Origin: Rhodoferax sp.
GTDB lineage: Bacteria > Pseudomonadota > Gammaproteobacteria > Burkholderiales > Burkholderiaceae_C
Assembly: GCF_030646845.1 (NCBI RefSeq)
Contig: NZ_JAUSLE010000063.1
Span: 124,001 to 188,000 of the forward strand
Length of the DNA stretch: 64,000 bases
Direction: 5' to 3'
The notes under the pieces were generated by a model. That model saw only the letters and a list, made by a program, of their open reading frames with translations, was not told the origin of the DNA and made no database searches. A program made the position numbers and the translations under genes. This document shows positions 24,938-35,640 of the stretch, piece by piece; position 1 is the stretch's first letter; each line of letters opens with the position of its first letter.

Positions 24938-25725
24938 CAGAACTTCTCCATGTAAGGGCGCAAATCAAGCTCGTGGGTCCAGGCGTCGCGCGGCTGGGCA
25001 TGCAGCATCCAGTACTGATCGGCAATGTGATCGGGGTTGAGGATGCCGTCCTGCGCCTTCAGGGCGTAGCGCTCGGGAAAATTGTCGCGGATGAATCCGG
25101 TGTCGATCGCGCCGTCGATGATGCTGTGGGCCACGTGGATGCCCATGGGCCCCAGCTCGCGCGCCATGCTCTGCGCCAGTGCACGCAGGGCATGCTTGGC
25201 ACCCGCGAACGCCGCAAAGTGGGCGGCGCCGCGCAGCGAGGCGGTGGCACCGGTGAAGATGATGCTTTGTTTGCGCTCGGGCGCGGCGCGCTGCACCATG
25301 CGTTTGGCCACTTCACGCCCGTTCAGGAAACCGGCGAAACAGGCCATCTCCCAGATCTTGAAGTACTTGCGGGCGGTCTCGTCCAGAATGCTGCTGGGCG
25401 CGTTGGCACCGATGTTGAACACCAGCACCTCGATCGGGCCGAGGGTCGATTCGATCTGCTCGACCAGTGCCACCACCTCGTCCTCCTTGCGCGCATCACT
25501 GGCAAACCCGTGCGCAGCCCCGCCGTCGGCCTTGATCTGCTCGACCAGCGGTTGCAGCTTGTCCAGACTGCGCCGCGTGACGCAGGCCGTAAAGCCTTCG
25601 CGGGCAAAACGGCGCGCAATGGCGCCGCCTGTCGCGTCACCGGCACCAACAACGAGTGCAACAGGGTTGGGCTGGGCTCCGTCGGGGGAACGCGACGACA
25701 CCTCAGTGCGGAGCGTGGGGGTCAT
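24937..25725 (-). CDS. SDR family oxidoreductase
   Basis: The protein has 262 residues from the ATG at 25725, with AAGGAG upstream. The cofactor motif is variant (VVGAGDATGGAIARRF rather than TGxxxGIG). The usual NNAG is FNIGAN, and the catalytic YxxxK is replaced by FAGAKHAL (Phe for Tyr). Such divergent SDRs are frequent in glutathione- or CoA-linked pathways, often beside DsbA-type isomerases as here. Whether it is a functional reductase is uncertain. Confidence 0.8.
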   Translation of the reverse strand: MTPTLRTEVSSRSPDGAQPNPVALVVGAGDATGGAIARRFAREGFTACVTRRSLDKLQPLVEQIKADGGAAHGFASDARKEDEVVALVEQIESTLGPIEVLVFNIGANAPSSILDETARKYFKIWEMACFAGFLNGREVAKRMVQRAAPERKQSIIFTGATASLRGAAHFAAFAGAKHALRALAQSMARELGPMGIHVAHSIIDGAIDTGFIRDNFPERYALKAQDGILNPDHIADQYWMLHAQPRDAWTHELDLRPYMEKF

Positions 25726-25729
25726 GTCT

Positions 25730-26581
25730 TTACTCCTTGAAATAAACCAGCTGATGGGTCGTGGCCAGCAAGGTGCCGTTCGCGCTCCAGAGCAGCCCGG
25801 CCTGGTCAAAGAAGCCGTTGCGAAACGCCTGTCCGCGGGCCTGCCCCAGCAAGTAGCCGGTGCCGGATTCAGCCAGTTGCTCGGTACCGGCATGGAAGTA
25901 CACGGTCAGTGACACGGTGCCCACCGGCACCAGCACCGAGCGGCGCAACCAGATGCGCGGAAAGAAGACGTCGGCCATCGCGGCCAGGGAAGCGAAGTCC
26001 AGCGGGCGCGGCGGATCGTCGCGAATCCAGAGCTGCGTCAGGCTGGCCAGCTGCGGATCATCACTGCTGGCGCCGCCATCCCAGGTGGATGGCAGGAGCC
26101 CGGTCACCGGGCGCATGTCATAGCGCTGAATCCAGACCACCCCCTCGGTGGGAGGCAAAATGCGGGCCACGGCGTCCGCCGGGGCGACCTCCGGCATGGG
26201 CATGTCATTGGCACTCCAGGTGTCACGCCGCACGGCCGTGATGGCCGTCCCGGTCAGCACCACGGCCTCCATGCCGTTGGCATCGGCCTGGCGCAACTCC
26301 AGCAACCAGTGTTGCGTGGACCGATTGGTTCGTACCGGCGTGGCGACCGCCTTGAAGCCACCCTGACTCATGGCGCTGGCAAAGTTCACCGTCAAAGCCA
26401 CCGGATCACCCAGCCGGGACGGGTGCGTCATGACGGCGTTCAGGACGATGGCGGCGCTCATGCCGCCAAACGGACCCACCATGTTCCACCAGTCCGCGCT
26501 GGTCGTGCCCAGAAACTGATCGGCTTTGACGCCAAAGTCCGGCGTCAAATGAAGGGCGATGTCAAAGGGATGTGAGGTCAT
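25730..26581 (-). CDS. Double-hotdog acyl-CoA thioesterase (TesB-like)
   Basis: The protein has 283 residues. It has two hotdog halves typical of TesB-like/4HBT_3 proteins: NMVGPFGGMSAAIVLNAV in the first and SVLVPVGTVSLTVYFHAGTE plus GQARGQAFRNGFFDQ in the second. It is the first gene of a minus-strand group (thioesterase, SDR, HCCA isomerase-like, enoyl-CoA isomerase). The thiolase terminator lies immediately upstream, so it likely has its own promoter in the ~60 bp between. Confidence 0.82.
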   Translation of the reverse strand: MTSHPFDIALHLTPDFGVKADQFLGTTSADWWNMVGPFGGMSAAIVLNAVMTHPSRLGDPVALTVNFASAMSQGGFKAVATPVRTNRSTQHWLLELRQADANGMEAVVLTGTAITAVRRDTWSANDMPMPEVAPADAVARILPPTEGVVWIQRYDMRPVTGLLPSTWDGGASSDDPQLASLTQLWIRDDPPRPLDFASLAAMADVFFPRIWLRRSVLVPVGTVSLTVYFHAGTEQLAESGTGYLLGQARGQAFRNGFFDQAGLLWSANGTLLATTHQLVYFKE

Positions 26582-26637
26582 GGCGTTACTCAGTGTCGCA
26601 GCACGCGGCGCAACCGACAGTCATTTGGGCGACGGCG

Positions 26638-26665
26638 AAAAAAAGGCCACTTAGAAGTGGCCTTT
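26638..26665 (-). terminator. Rho-independent terminator after the thiolase gene
   Basis: AAAGGCCACTT (26642-26652) and AAGTGGCCTTT (26655-26665) form an 11 bp stem. On the minus strand the stem runs into a stretch of T residues (seven A on the plus strand at 26638-26644). It separates the thiolase/FadB unit from the thioesterase unit. Confidence 0.88.
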
Positions 26666-26670
26666 CTTGT

Positions 26671-27867
26671 TCAGACACGCTCAAAGATTCCGGCAGCGCC
26701 CTGCCCCATGCCCACACACATGGAGACCATGCTGTAGCGGAGCTTGTTGCGATGCAGTGCGTGGATGGCGGTGGCCGACCGGATGGCCCCTGTGGCACCC
26801 AGCGGGTGGCCCAGCGCAATGGCGCCACCCATCGGGTTGACCTTGGCGGGGTCGAGCCCCAGCGTGTTGATCACGGCCAGCGACTGCGCCGCAAACGCCT
26901 CGTTGAGCTCGATCCAGTCGATGTCGTCCTGCTTCAAACCAGCGTACCGCAGCGCCGCCGGAATGGCCTCGATCGGGCCAATGCCCATGATGTGGGGCGG
27001 CACGCCTTTGGCTGCAAAACTGACAAAACGAGCCAGTGGTTTGAGACCGAACTGCTTGACCGCTTTCTCGCTGGCCAGAATCAGGGCGCCGGCACCGTCC
27101 GAAGTCTGCGAACTGTTGCCCGCCGTGACCGAACCGCGCGCCGCAAACGGGGTCTTGAGCTTGGCCAGGCCTTCCATCGAGGTATCGAACCGCGCGCCTT
27201 CGTCCAGGCTGACCACGCGCCGTTTCTCGATGACCTCACCGGTTTCCAGATTGGGCGAGCGGTCAATCACTTCCACCGGGGTCATCTCGTCGGCAAAGTG
27301 ACCTGCTTCCATGGCTGCCAGAGCCCGCCTGTGCGATTCCACGGCGAACTCGTCCTGCGCCGCACGGCTGACCTTCCACTGTGAGGCCACCTTCTCGGCG
27401 GTCAGGCCCATACCGTAGGCAATGCCGATGTTCTCGTCATTGTTGAACATGGTGGGCGAGAGCGAGGGCGAGTTGCCCATCATCGGCACCATGCTCATGC
27501 TCTCCACGCCAGCGGCGATCATGACATCGGCTTCGCCTACGCGAATGCGGTCAGCGGCCATCTGCACGGCCGACAGGCCGGAGGCGCAAAAGCGGTTGAC
27601 GGTGATGCCGCCCACGCTGGTTGGCAGGCCGGCCAGCACAGCGCCGATGCGCGCGATGTTGAGCCCCTGCTGGCCCTCCGGAATGGCGCAGCCACAGATC
27701 AGGTCTTCGATGGACTGCGGGTCCAGGCTGGGCACTTGCGCCAGCGCGGCATGCAGGGCCTTGACCAGCAGATCGTCCGGGCGGGTGTTGCGGAAAAATC
27801 CACGGTGCGAACGACCAATGGGCGTGCGCGTGGCAGCAACGATGTAGGCTTCTTGAATTTGTTTCAT
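26671..27867 (-). CDS. Acetyl-CoA C-acyltransferase (thiolase)
   Basis: The protein has 398 residues with GAGAAG upstream. Catalytic features are the nucleophile Cys in VNRFCASGLSAVQMAAD, the His in GGAIALGHPLGATGA and the C-terminal Cys in SMCVGMGQGAAGIFE. It performs thiolytic cleavage in beta-oxidation. It lies 13 nt downstream of the FadB-like gene, so the two probably form a FadA/FadB-like pair. Confidence 0.94.
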   Translation of the reverse strand: MKQIQEAYIVAATRTPIGRSHRGFFRNTRPDDLLVKALHAALAQVPSLDPQSIEDLICGCAIPEGQQGLNIARIGAVLAGLPTSVGGITVNRFCASGLSAVQMAADRIRVGEADVMIAAGVESMSMVPMMGNSPSLSPTMFNNDENIGIAYGMGLTAEKVASQWKVSRAAQDEFAVESHRRALAAMEAGHFADEMTPVEVIDRSPNLETGEVIEKRRVVSLDEGARFDTSMEGLAKLKTPFAARGSVTAGNSSQTSDGAGALILASEKAVKQFGLKPLARFVSFAAKGVPPHIMGIGPIEAIPAALRYAGLKQDDIDWIELNEAFAAQSLAVINTLGLDPAKVNPMGGAIALGHPLGATGAIRSATAIHALHRNKLRYSMVSMCVGMGQGAAGIFERV

Positions 27868-27880
27868 GGTCTTCTCTTGA

Positions 27881-30280
27881 TCAGTTGCGAACCGGCTTGC
27901 CGGTGGACATCATTCCCATGATTCGCTCTTGCGTCTTGGGGTGGACGAGCAGCTCGCAGAAGGCCTGGCGCTCCAGTGTCATCAGATACTCTTCGCTCAC
28001 CAGACTGCCGGCATCCACGTCGCCGCCGCACACCACATTGGCAATCAGGCTGGCGATATGGAAATCGTGCGCGCTGATGAAGCCGCCATCACGCATGTTC
28101 ACCAGGGAGCCCTTGATCGTGGCCACGCCGCTGCGACCGGCCACGGCGAACAGGCGCTTGTGCGGCGCACGGTAGCCGGCGTTGAACATGGCCTTGGCTT
28201 CGTTGATCGCTACAAACAGCAGCTCATCCTTGTGCGGCACGACCACGTCGCTCTCCAGCAGGTAGCCCAGCTTGCGCGACTCCAGCGCGCTGGTGCCCAC
28301 CTTGGCCATGGCCGCGGCGGTGAAGCCCTCGGTCAAAAAGGGCAGCAGGTCCTTGCCGGTGGAGGCAGCCGCGTTCTCGGCGGCGCGCCGTGCAATATAG
28401 GTCAGACCACCGGCACCGGGCACCAGGCCCACGCCTACCTCCACCAGACCGATGTAGCTCTCCATGGCCGCCACGCGCTTGCCGGAGTACACCGCCAGCT
28501 CGCAGCCACCGCCCAGCGCCAGGCCGCGAATGGCGGCCACGGTGGGTACGTTGGCATAGCGCAGCTTGAGCATGACTTTTTGCAGCTCCTTCGCGGCACC
28601 ATCAATGGCCTTGACGCCACCCATCATGAAGCCCGGCAGCATGGACTGCAGATCGGCACCGGCCGAGAACATCTCGTCGGGCGACCAGATCACCAGGCCT
28701 TTGTAGTCCTTCTCGGCCAGTGTCACTGCGGTGTTCAGACCTTCAATCACACCGCCGCCAATGGCGTGCATCTTGGTCTTGATGCTGGCAATCAGCACCT
28801 CATCGTCCAGCGTCCACAGGCGCATGGACTCGTCTTCCTGCACGGTCTTTCCGGCTGTTGCAGCCGAGGGTGCATTGGCCCCCTGCACGCTTTCGGGGAA
28901 GTGCTGGCGCTCGTACACCGGCAGGCTGCGCGGCGCCACGAACTGGCTCGTCGTGGGGTTCCAGGAGCCTTGTGGGGTGTGCACACCACCGGCATCGGCC
29001 ACCGGGCCCTTGAAGACCCAATCGGGCAGCGGCGCCTTGCACAAGGCCTTGCCCGCGTCGATGTCCTCCTTGATCATGTTGGCCACTGTCAGCCAGCCGG
29101 CTTCCTGCCACAGCTCGAACGGGCCCTGCTTCATGCCAAAGCCCCAGCGCATGCAGAAGTCGACATCACGCGCGTTGTCAGCAATCGATGCCAGGTGCAC
29201 GGCTGAGTAGTGGAAGCTGTTGCGCAGAATGGCCCACAGAAACTGGCCCTGCGCGCCTTCGCTGTCGCGCAGCAGTTTGAGCCGCTCGGCGGCAGGCTTT
29301 TTCAGCATCCGGGCGTAGACCTCGTCGGCTTTCTGGCCGGCCGGCACATAGTCTTTCGTTGCCAGATCAAAGCGCAGCACATCGCGGCCGACTTTCTTGA
29401 AGAAACCGGCCTTGGTCTTTTGACCGAAGTTGCCCATTTCCAGCAGGGTCTTGAGCACCTCAGGTGTGGCAAAGCTCTCGTAGAACGGATCGGTCTCGAT
29501 GCTCAGCGTGTCCTGCAGCGTCTTGATGACATGCGCCATGGTGTCCAGCCCCACCACGTCCGCGGTGCGGAAGGTGCCCGAGCTGGCGCGGCCGAGTTTT
29601 TTGCCGGTGAGATCATCCACCACGTCATAGGTCAGGCCGAAATTCGCCACCTCTTTCATCGTCGCCAGCATGCCGGCAATGCCGACGCGATTGGCGATGA
29701 AGTTGGGGGAATCTTTGGCACGCACCACGCCTTTGCCCAGATTGCTGGTGACGAAGGTTTCCAGGTCGTCCAGAATTTCAGGCTGGGTGGTGGGCGTGTT
29801 GATCAACTCCACCAGCATCATGTAGCGTGGTGGGTTGAAAAAGTGAATACCGCAGAAGCGGGGCTTGATTGCCTCCGGCAGCGCTTCGCTCAGTTTGGTG
29901 ATCGACAGGCCCGAGGTGTTGGACGCCACGATGGCGTGCGGTGCCAGAAAAGGCGCGATCTTTTTGTACAGGTCCAGCTTCCAGTCCATGCGCTCGGCGA
30001 TTGCTTCAATCACCAGGTCACAGTCCTTGAGCAAATCCATGTGCTCTTCGTAGTTGGCCTGCTGGATCAGGCCCGCGTCGTCCACCACACCCAGCGGCGC
30101 GGGCTTGAGCTTTTTTAGGCCGTCGATGGCCCGGGTGACGATGCCGTTTTTTGGACCTTCCTTGGCGGGCAGGTCGAACAGAATGACTGGCACCTTGACA
30201 TTGACCAGGTGGGCGGCGATTTGCGCACCCATCACGCCGGCACCCAGCACGGCGACTTTTTTGACTTTAAAACGGGACAT
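27881..30280 (-). CDS. 3-hydroxyacyl-CoA dehydrogenase / enoyl-CoA hydratase fusion (FadB/FadJ-like, dehydrogenase first)
   Basis: The protein has 799 residues with AGGAA before the ATG. The N-terminal half is a 3-hydroxyacyl-CoA dehydrogenase (LGAGVMGAQIAAHL; active-site region CGIHFFNPPRYMMLVE). The C-terminal half is a crotonase (IRGLALGGGCELAVYSG; GLVEVGVGLVPGAGGLTYIA). The domain order is reversed relative to E. coli FadB and is typical of betaproteobacterial homologues. It catalyses hydration and NAD-dependent oxidation in fatty acid beta-oxidation with the thiolase next to it. Confidence 0.93.
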   Translation of the reverse strand: MSRFKVKKVAVLGAGVMGAQIAAHLVNVKVPVILFDLPAKEGPKNGIVTRAIDGLKKLKPAPLGVVDDAGLIQQANYEEHMDLLKDCDLVIEAIAERMDWKLDLYKKIAPFLAPHAIVASNTSGLSITKLSEALPEAIKPRFCGIHFFNPPRYMMLVELINTPTTQPEILDDLETFVTSNLGKGVVRAKDSPNFIANRVGIAGMLATMKEVANFGLTYDVVDDLTGKKLGRASSGTFRTADVVGLDTMAHVIKTLQDTLSIETDPFYESFATPEVLKTLLEMGNFGQKTKAGFFKKVGRDVLRFDLATKDYVPAGQKADEVYARMLKKPAAERLKLLRDSEGAQGQFLWAILRNSFHYSAVHLASIADNARDVDFCMRWGFGMKQGPFELWQEAGWLTVANMIKEDIDAGKALCKAPLPDWVFKGPVADAGGVHTPQGSWNPTTSQFVAPRSLPVYERQHFPESVQGANAPSAATAGKTVQEDESMRLWTLDDEVLIASIKTKMHAIGGGVIEGLNTAVTLAEKDYKGLVIWSPDEMFSAGADLQSMLPGFMMGGVKAIDGAAKELQKVMLKLRYANVPTVAAIRGLALGGGCELAVYSGKRVAAMESYIGLVEVGVGLVPGAGGLTYIARRAAENAAASTGKDLLPFLTEGFTAAAMAKVGTSALESRKLGYLLESDVVVPHKDELLFVAINEAKAMFNAGYRAPHKRLFAVAGRSGVATIKGSLVNMRDGGFISAHDFHIASLIANVVCGGDVDAGSLVSEEYLMTLERQAFCELLVHPKTQERIMGMMSTGKPVRN

Positions 30281-30300
30281 TGTTGTTCCTGAAAAATGAA

Positions 30301-30735
30301 TTACTGCGCGCGAATCCAGGTCTGGGTTCGAAAGAAGAATGCGATATAGCCGCGCACTTCGAGTTTTTTGCCGCCCTCAATCGGGGTCAGACGCAAGGTG
30401 TATTCCTTGCCGTTGTCCGGATCCAGAATCTTGCCGCCTTCCCATGCGTCCTTGCCATCGGCCTTTTTGGCGCCACGAATGATCTCCATCCCGATCACCG
30501 GCTTGTCCTTGCGCTCATCCGTGCATTTGTCGCAGACGGCGTCCTGCTTCGAATCCTTGCGCAACAGCTTCTCGATCCGGCCGGAGAGCACCCCGGCGTT
30601 GTCGGTGATACGCACCTCCGATGACGGCTCCCCCGTCTTGTCGTCAATGGTGCGCCACACACCGGCGGGCGTCATTTGCGCCAGCACCGGCAATGCCAGC
30701 GCACCAAAAGCAATAGCAACAATCGACTTGTACAT
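30301..30735 (-). CDS. DUF2147 secreted protein
   Basis: The protein has 144 residues with a signal peptide (MYKSIVAIAFGALALPVLAQ). The mature part starts TPAGVWRTIDDKTGEPSS and contains KILDPDNGKEYTLRL, matching the DUF2147 lipocalin-like domain. A CxxC pair occurs in DAVCDKCTDE. The function of the family is unknown; it recurs between fad genes in related bacteria as far as I recall. It is likely part of the fad transcript. Confidence 0.85.
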   Translation of the reverse strand: MYKSIVAIAFGALALPVLAQMTPAGVWRTIDDKTGEPSSEVRITDNAGVLSGRIEKLLRKDSKQDAVCDKCTDERKDKPVIGMEIIRGAKKADGKDAWEGGKILDPDNGKEYTLRLTPIEGGKKLEVRGYIAFFFRTQTWIRAQ

Positions 30736-30787
30736 AAGGACTCCCCGATCAAAAAGACTAGAAAACCCGTGAAGACGGGATCAGCAC

Positions 30788-32584
<1,797 letters not shown>

Positions 32585-32589
32585 GCTGA

Positions 32590-33300
32590 TTATTCCTTTG
32601 AGCGTGGGTTGGATTTTGGGGAAGGTGCTGATCCGGCGGCGACGGTCTTGCCGTAGCGCGCGAGAATGTTTTCAAAGCCCTGGTTGGCGCGTGTGACCGA
32701 GACCGGGTTTTCCAGAAACCGGGCTTCATAGTGCGAGGCCAGAATGAGTCCGTGAATCTCGAAGGCCATCTGCTCTTCGTCGGCATCCTGCTTGAGATGC
32801 CCCATCTCCTTGGCCTGAACAACAGCCCGGTACATCGCGGCCAGCCAGACCTTGACCGAGCTGGCCAGGGCGTCACGCACCGGCCCGGGCCGGTCGTCGA
32901 ACTCGACCGCACCGCTAATGAAGATACAGCCGGACTGGATTTCGACGGCCACGCGTTTCATCCAGTTGGAAAACAGGGCCCTGACGCGCGGCAAACCGCG
33001 GGCTTCATCCATCGCGGGGGAAAAGACCTCGTCGGCAAAGCGGGCGTAATACTCGCGGATGACGGAAATCTGCAGTTCTTCGCGCGAACCAAAGTGCGCA
33101 AACACACCCGATTTGCTCATCTGCGTCACCTCGGCCAGGGCGCCAATGCTCAACCCTTCAAGGCCAATCTGCGCCGCCAGCCCCAATGCGGCATCGACGA
33201 TAGCCTGCTTGGTCTGCTGCCCTTTTTGCAGGGCGCGCCCCCCGCGCGAGCCTTGGCGGCTGGCGCGTACGGGTTTGGCAGGTGATTGAGAAACGGTCAT
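32590..33300 (-). CDS. TetR/AcrR-family regulator of the fad genes
   Basis: The protein has 236 residues from the ATG at 33300. The helix-turn-helix region is IVDAALGLAAQIGLEGLSIG plus MSKSGVFAHFGSREELQISV. The C-terminal part matches TetR_C domains of fatty-acid regulators. Five nucleotides separate it from the acyl-CoA dehydrogenase gene, so it is likely an autoregulated local repressor. Confidence 0.87.
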   Translation of the reverse strand: MTVSQSPAKPVRASRQGSRGGRALQKGQQTKQAIVDAALGLAAQIGLEGLSIGALAEVTQMSKSGVFAHFGSREELQISVIREYYARFADEVFSPAMDEARGLPRVRALFSNWMKRVAVEIQSGCIFISGAVEFDDRPGPVRDALASSVKVWLAAMYRAVVQAKEMGHLKQDADEEQMAFEIHGLILASHYEARFLENPVSVTRANQGFENILARYGKTVAAGSAPSPKSNPRSKE

Positions 33301-33440
33301 AGTGCGCAAAAAAGAACGATCGTGCTATTTTGCAGCATTTTCGAGGCTTGCCGCCAACCCGCAGCCACTTCTAGAGAGTTTTTTCTAAGGAAAGCGCGGG
33401 TTTACCCGAATCCCTGCTGCAGCCCCCGCCGCTGCCCGAC

Positions 33441-34118
33441 CTAAAGCATCAGGGCCAGACTGGCGTCCAGGTACTCCGAAGGCAGGCGCTTGAAGCCCGA
33501 ACGCGCAAAGCGCTGCAGGCGCCCCACAACAAAGGCGGTGAGGACAGCCGCACGCACCTGGATATCCACACTGGGGGTCGCCGAACCGCTCAATTCGGCG
33601 GGAGTCCGCAGGGCCTGCTTGAGTGTGGACTCGATCTTGTCAAAAAACTGGTTCATGCGTTGCTGCAGGCGTTCGTTCTCAAACACCAGTGCATCGCCCA
33701 CCATGACGCGGGCCATGCCGGGGTTTTTCTCGGCGAACTGCATCAACATGGCCACGACCTTGCCGGCCTGGCGCGTACCCGTCGTGGCATCGGTCGCGGC
33801 CGCCGCGCTCTCCCGCTCAGCGATCTGGTTGACCAGGGAAAACACGGTCTGCTCGATGAACTCGATCAAGCCCTCAAACATCTGGGCCTTGCTGGCGAAG
33901 TGCCGGTACAGCGCGGCCTCGCTCACATCCAGACGCGCCGCCAGCGAGGCAGTGGTGATGCGTTCGGCACCCGGTTGTTCCAGCATGGTGGCCAAGGCCT
34001 GCAGAATCTGCACCCGGCGTTCGCCCGGCTTGGGACGCTTGCGAACCGGTGCGGCCATCTCACTGCCTGCAGAGGTTGGAGAAAGCGCTGGAGATGGGGT
34101 GGATTCGGCGTCAGACAT
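33441..34118 (-). CDS. slmA: Nucleoid occlusion factor SlmA
   Basis: The protein has 225 residues. After a Ser/Pro-rich N-terminal tail comes the SlmA/TetR-like domain: GERRVQILQALATMLEQPGA, LAARLDVSEAALYRHFASKA, and the long C-terminal helix region FAEKNPGMARVMVGDALVFE. SlmA binds specific chromosomal sites and blocks FtsZ assembly over the nucleoid. It usually sits near argB, as here, which supports the call. Confidence 0.9.
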   Translation of the reverse strand: MSDAESTPSPALSPTSAGSEMAAPVRKRPKPGERRVQILQALATMLEQPGAERITTASLAARLDVSEAALYRHFASKAQMFEGLIEFIEQTVFSLVNQIAERESAAAATDATTGTRQAGKVVAMLMQFAEKNPGMARVMVGDALVFENERLQQRMNQFFDKIESTLKQALRTPAELSGSATPSVDIQVRAAVLTAFVVGRLQRFARSGFKRLPSEYLDASLALML

Positions 34119-34179
34119 GGTGCACTAGGCGAAAGGATCATTTGATTCTCGCATAGCGGACCCAAGGGTTTTCGCGGGG

Positions 34180-35637
34180 TCAGGCCCCGAACAACAAGGT
34201 GATGCGGGTGCCCCGCCCCCCCAATCCGCTGCCCACGACCAGCTGGCTGCGATGCACCCGTGCAATCTCGTCGGCAATCGCCAGGCCCAGGCCATTGCCT
34301 TCAGCGCTGGTGCCCGGCACGCGGTAAAAACGCTCCAGAACACGACGCCGCTCCGCCACAGGCACGCCCGGACCGTCATCCTCGACCTCCAGATAGGGTG
34401 CCTTGTCATCGACCGTCCAGGCACAACGCAGTGTGACGGTGCCACCTTCGGGGGTGTATTTCAGGGCGTTGTCCAGCAGATTGCAGGCCAGTTCGCGCAG
34501 CAGCCACTCATTGCCCGTCACATGCACGGCCTGCGCATCCAGCCCCAGGTCAATGCGTTTGGCCGTGGCCGCATCCAGATGGACTTCAAGCAGGGTTTCG
34601 CACAGCTCCTTCAGATCCACCCGATGCAAGGGCTGCGCGTCCAGGTTGCGCGCGTCGGCCCGGGACAAGGCCAATAGCTGATTGGCCAGTTGCGATGTGC
34701 GCCGGACGGCATCGCGCAAACGGTTGATCTGGGGTGCTCCTATATTGATAGCTAATGACGCATTATCGACGGGGGCTAGAGGCGTATTTCCTGCATATTT
34801 TTCACGCCATGCTTCGGCAGCGGCCGGCGTGTTGACGGCTTGCGCCCAGGCTTCAACCTGCGCCTGCAGGCCCGCCAGCGGTGTACGCAGCTGGTGCGCC
34901 GCATCGGCCACAAAGCGGCGCTGGCTTTCCGCCTGCGCATTCACCAGGTCAAACAGCCGGTTGAGCGACTGCACCAGCGGGCGCACCTCTTCCGGCGAGG
35001 CTTGCACATCAATTGCGCTCAAGTCGCGCGGCGACCGGTGCTCCACCGCGTCCTTCAGCGCCAACAGCGGTCGCAGCGCCCGTTTGACCGCCCAATTGAC
35101 GACGAACACCACCACCAGCATCAGCACCAGGTTGGGCAACAAGACCTTGAGCAGTACCAGTCTGACCCACTGCTGGCGCGGGTCGGACCCGTCCGCCAGG
35201 CGCACCACCAACTCCCCGCCCGCAGTCTGGACGCGCTGGGAAACGATGCGGTAGGTCACGCCACCTTCTTCTTCGCTGAAGAACTCGGGCTCACGCGTGG
35301 TGGGCGGCACGGTGCTCAGCCAGGCATCGCCCACCAGCACCCGGCCGTCGAGGTCGGCAATGCCAAACGCCGAAAAACCGGCTCTGCCCTTGAGGAATTC
35401 TTCGACAGCCGGAGCTGTGAGCAAAACGGGGGGGGCATCGGGCGTTTTGCCTTTGGCCACCACCGAGTCTGCCAGCAGCGGCACCAACTGGAGCAACTGG
35501 CGGTCTTGTTGCAGGGCGGCGCTGTCCGCCAAACGGTAGTCAAACCAGGCGTTGACACAGGCCAGCACGGACAGGGGAATCAACAACAACAGCAACAGGC
35601 GCCGCTTCAGGCCTGAGGACATGGCAGCCGTCTGCAT
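34180..35637 (-). CDS. TctE-like sensor histidine kinase carrying an in-frame repeat insertion
   Basis: The protein has 485 residues: N-terminal membrane helix, periplasmic 2CSK_N-type sensor region, second membrane segment (~160-185), HAMP, HisKA with His248 in VADAAHQLRTPLAG, and HATPase with NLLDNALKYTPEGG and DDGPGVP. Residues ~283-300, between the two HisKA helices, come from a copy of the dispersed repeat (reading APVDNASLAINIG). Related kinases run directly from the first helix to RDAVRRTSQLANQLLAL. The gene follows its response regulator by 3 nt. Related TctDE systems respond to tricarboxylates, but the ligand here is unknown. Confidence 0.88.
   Translation of the reverse strand: MQTAAMSSGLKRRLLLLLLIPLSVLACVNAWFDYRLADSAALQQDRQLLQLVPLLADSVVAKGKTPDAPPVLLTAPAVEEFLKGRAGFSAFGIADLDGRVLVGDAWLSTVPPTTREPEFFSEEEGGVTYRIVSQRVQTAGGELVVRLADGSDPRQQWVRLVLLKVLLPNLVLMLVVVFVVNWAVKRALRPLLALKDAVEHRSPRDLSAIDVQASPEEVRPLVQSLNRLFDLVNAQAESQRRFVADAAHQLRTPLAGLQAQVEAWAQAVNTPAAAEAWREKYAGNTPLAPVDNASLAINIGAPQINRLRDAVRRTSQLANQLLALSRADARNLDAQPLHRVDLKELCETLLEVHLDAATAKRIDLGLDAQAVHVTGNEWLLRELACNLLDNALKYTPEGGTVTLRCAWTVDDKAPYLEVEDDGPGVPVAERRRVLERFYRVPGTSAEGNGLGLAIADEIARVHRSQLVVGSGLGGRGTRITLLFGA
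34736..34790 (+). repeat. Dispersed ~55 bp palindromic repeat, copy 4, in frame inside the histidine kinase gene
   Basis: The copy has TATATTGATAGCTAATGACGC and then GACGGGGGCTAGAGGCG. On the minus strand it is translated in the same frame as copy 6 in rmlD: LAPVDNASLAI here and [11 protein letters not shown] there. Confidence 0.78.
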
Positions 35638-35640
35638 CGA

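Noticed and set aside
27929..29206. Long plus-strand frame opposite the FadB-like gene
   Set aside because: Antisense to strong catalytic motifs of the fusion enzyme; no ribosome site.
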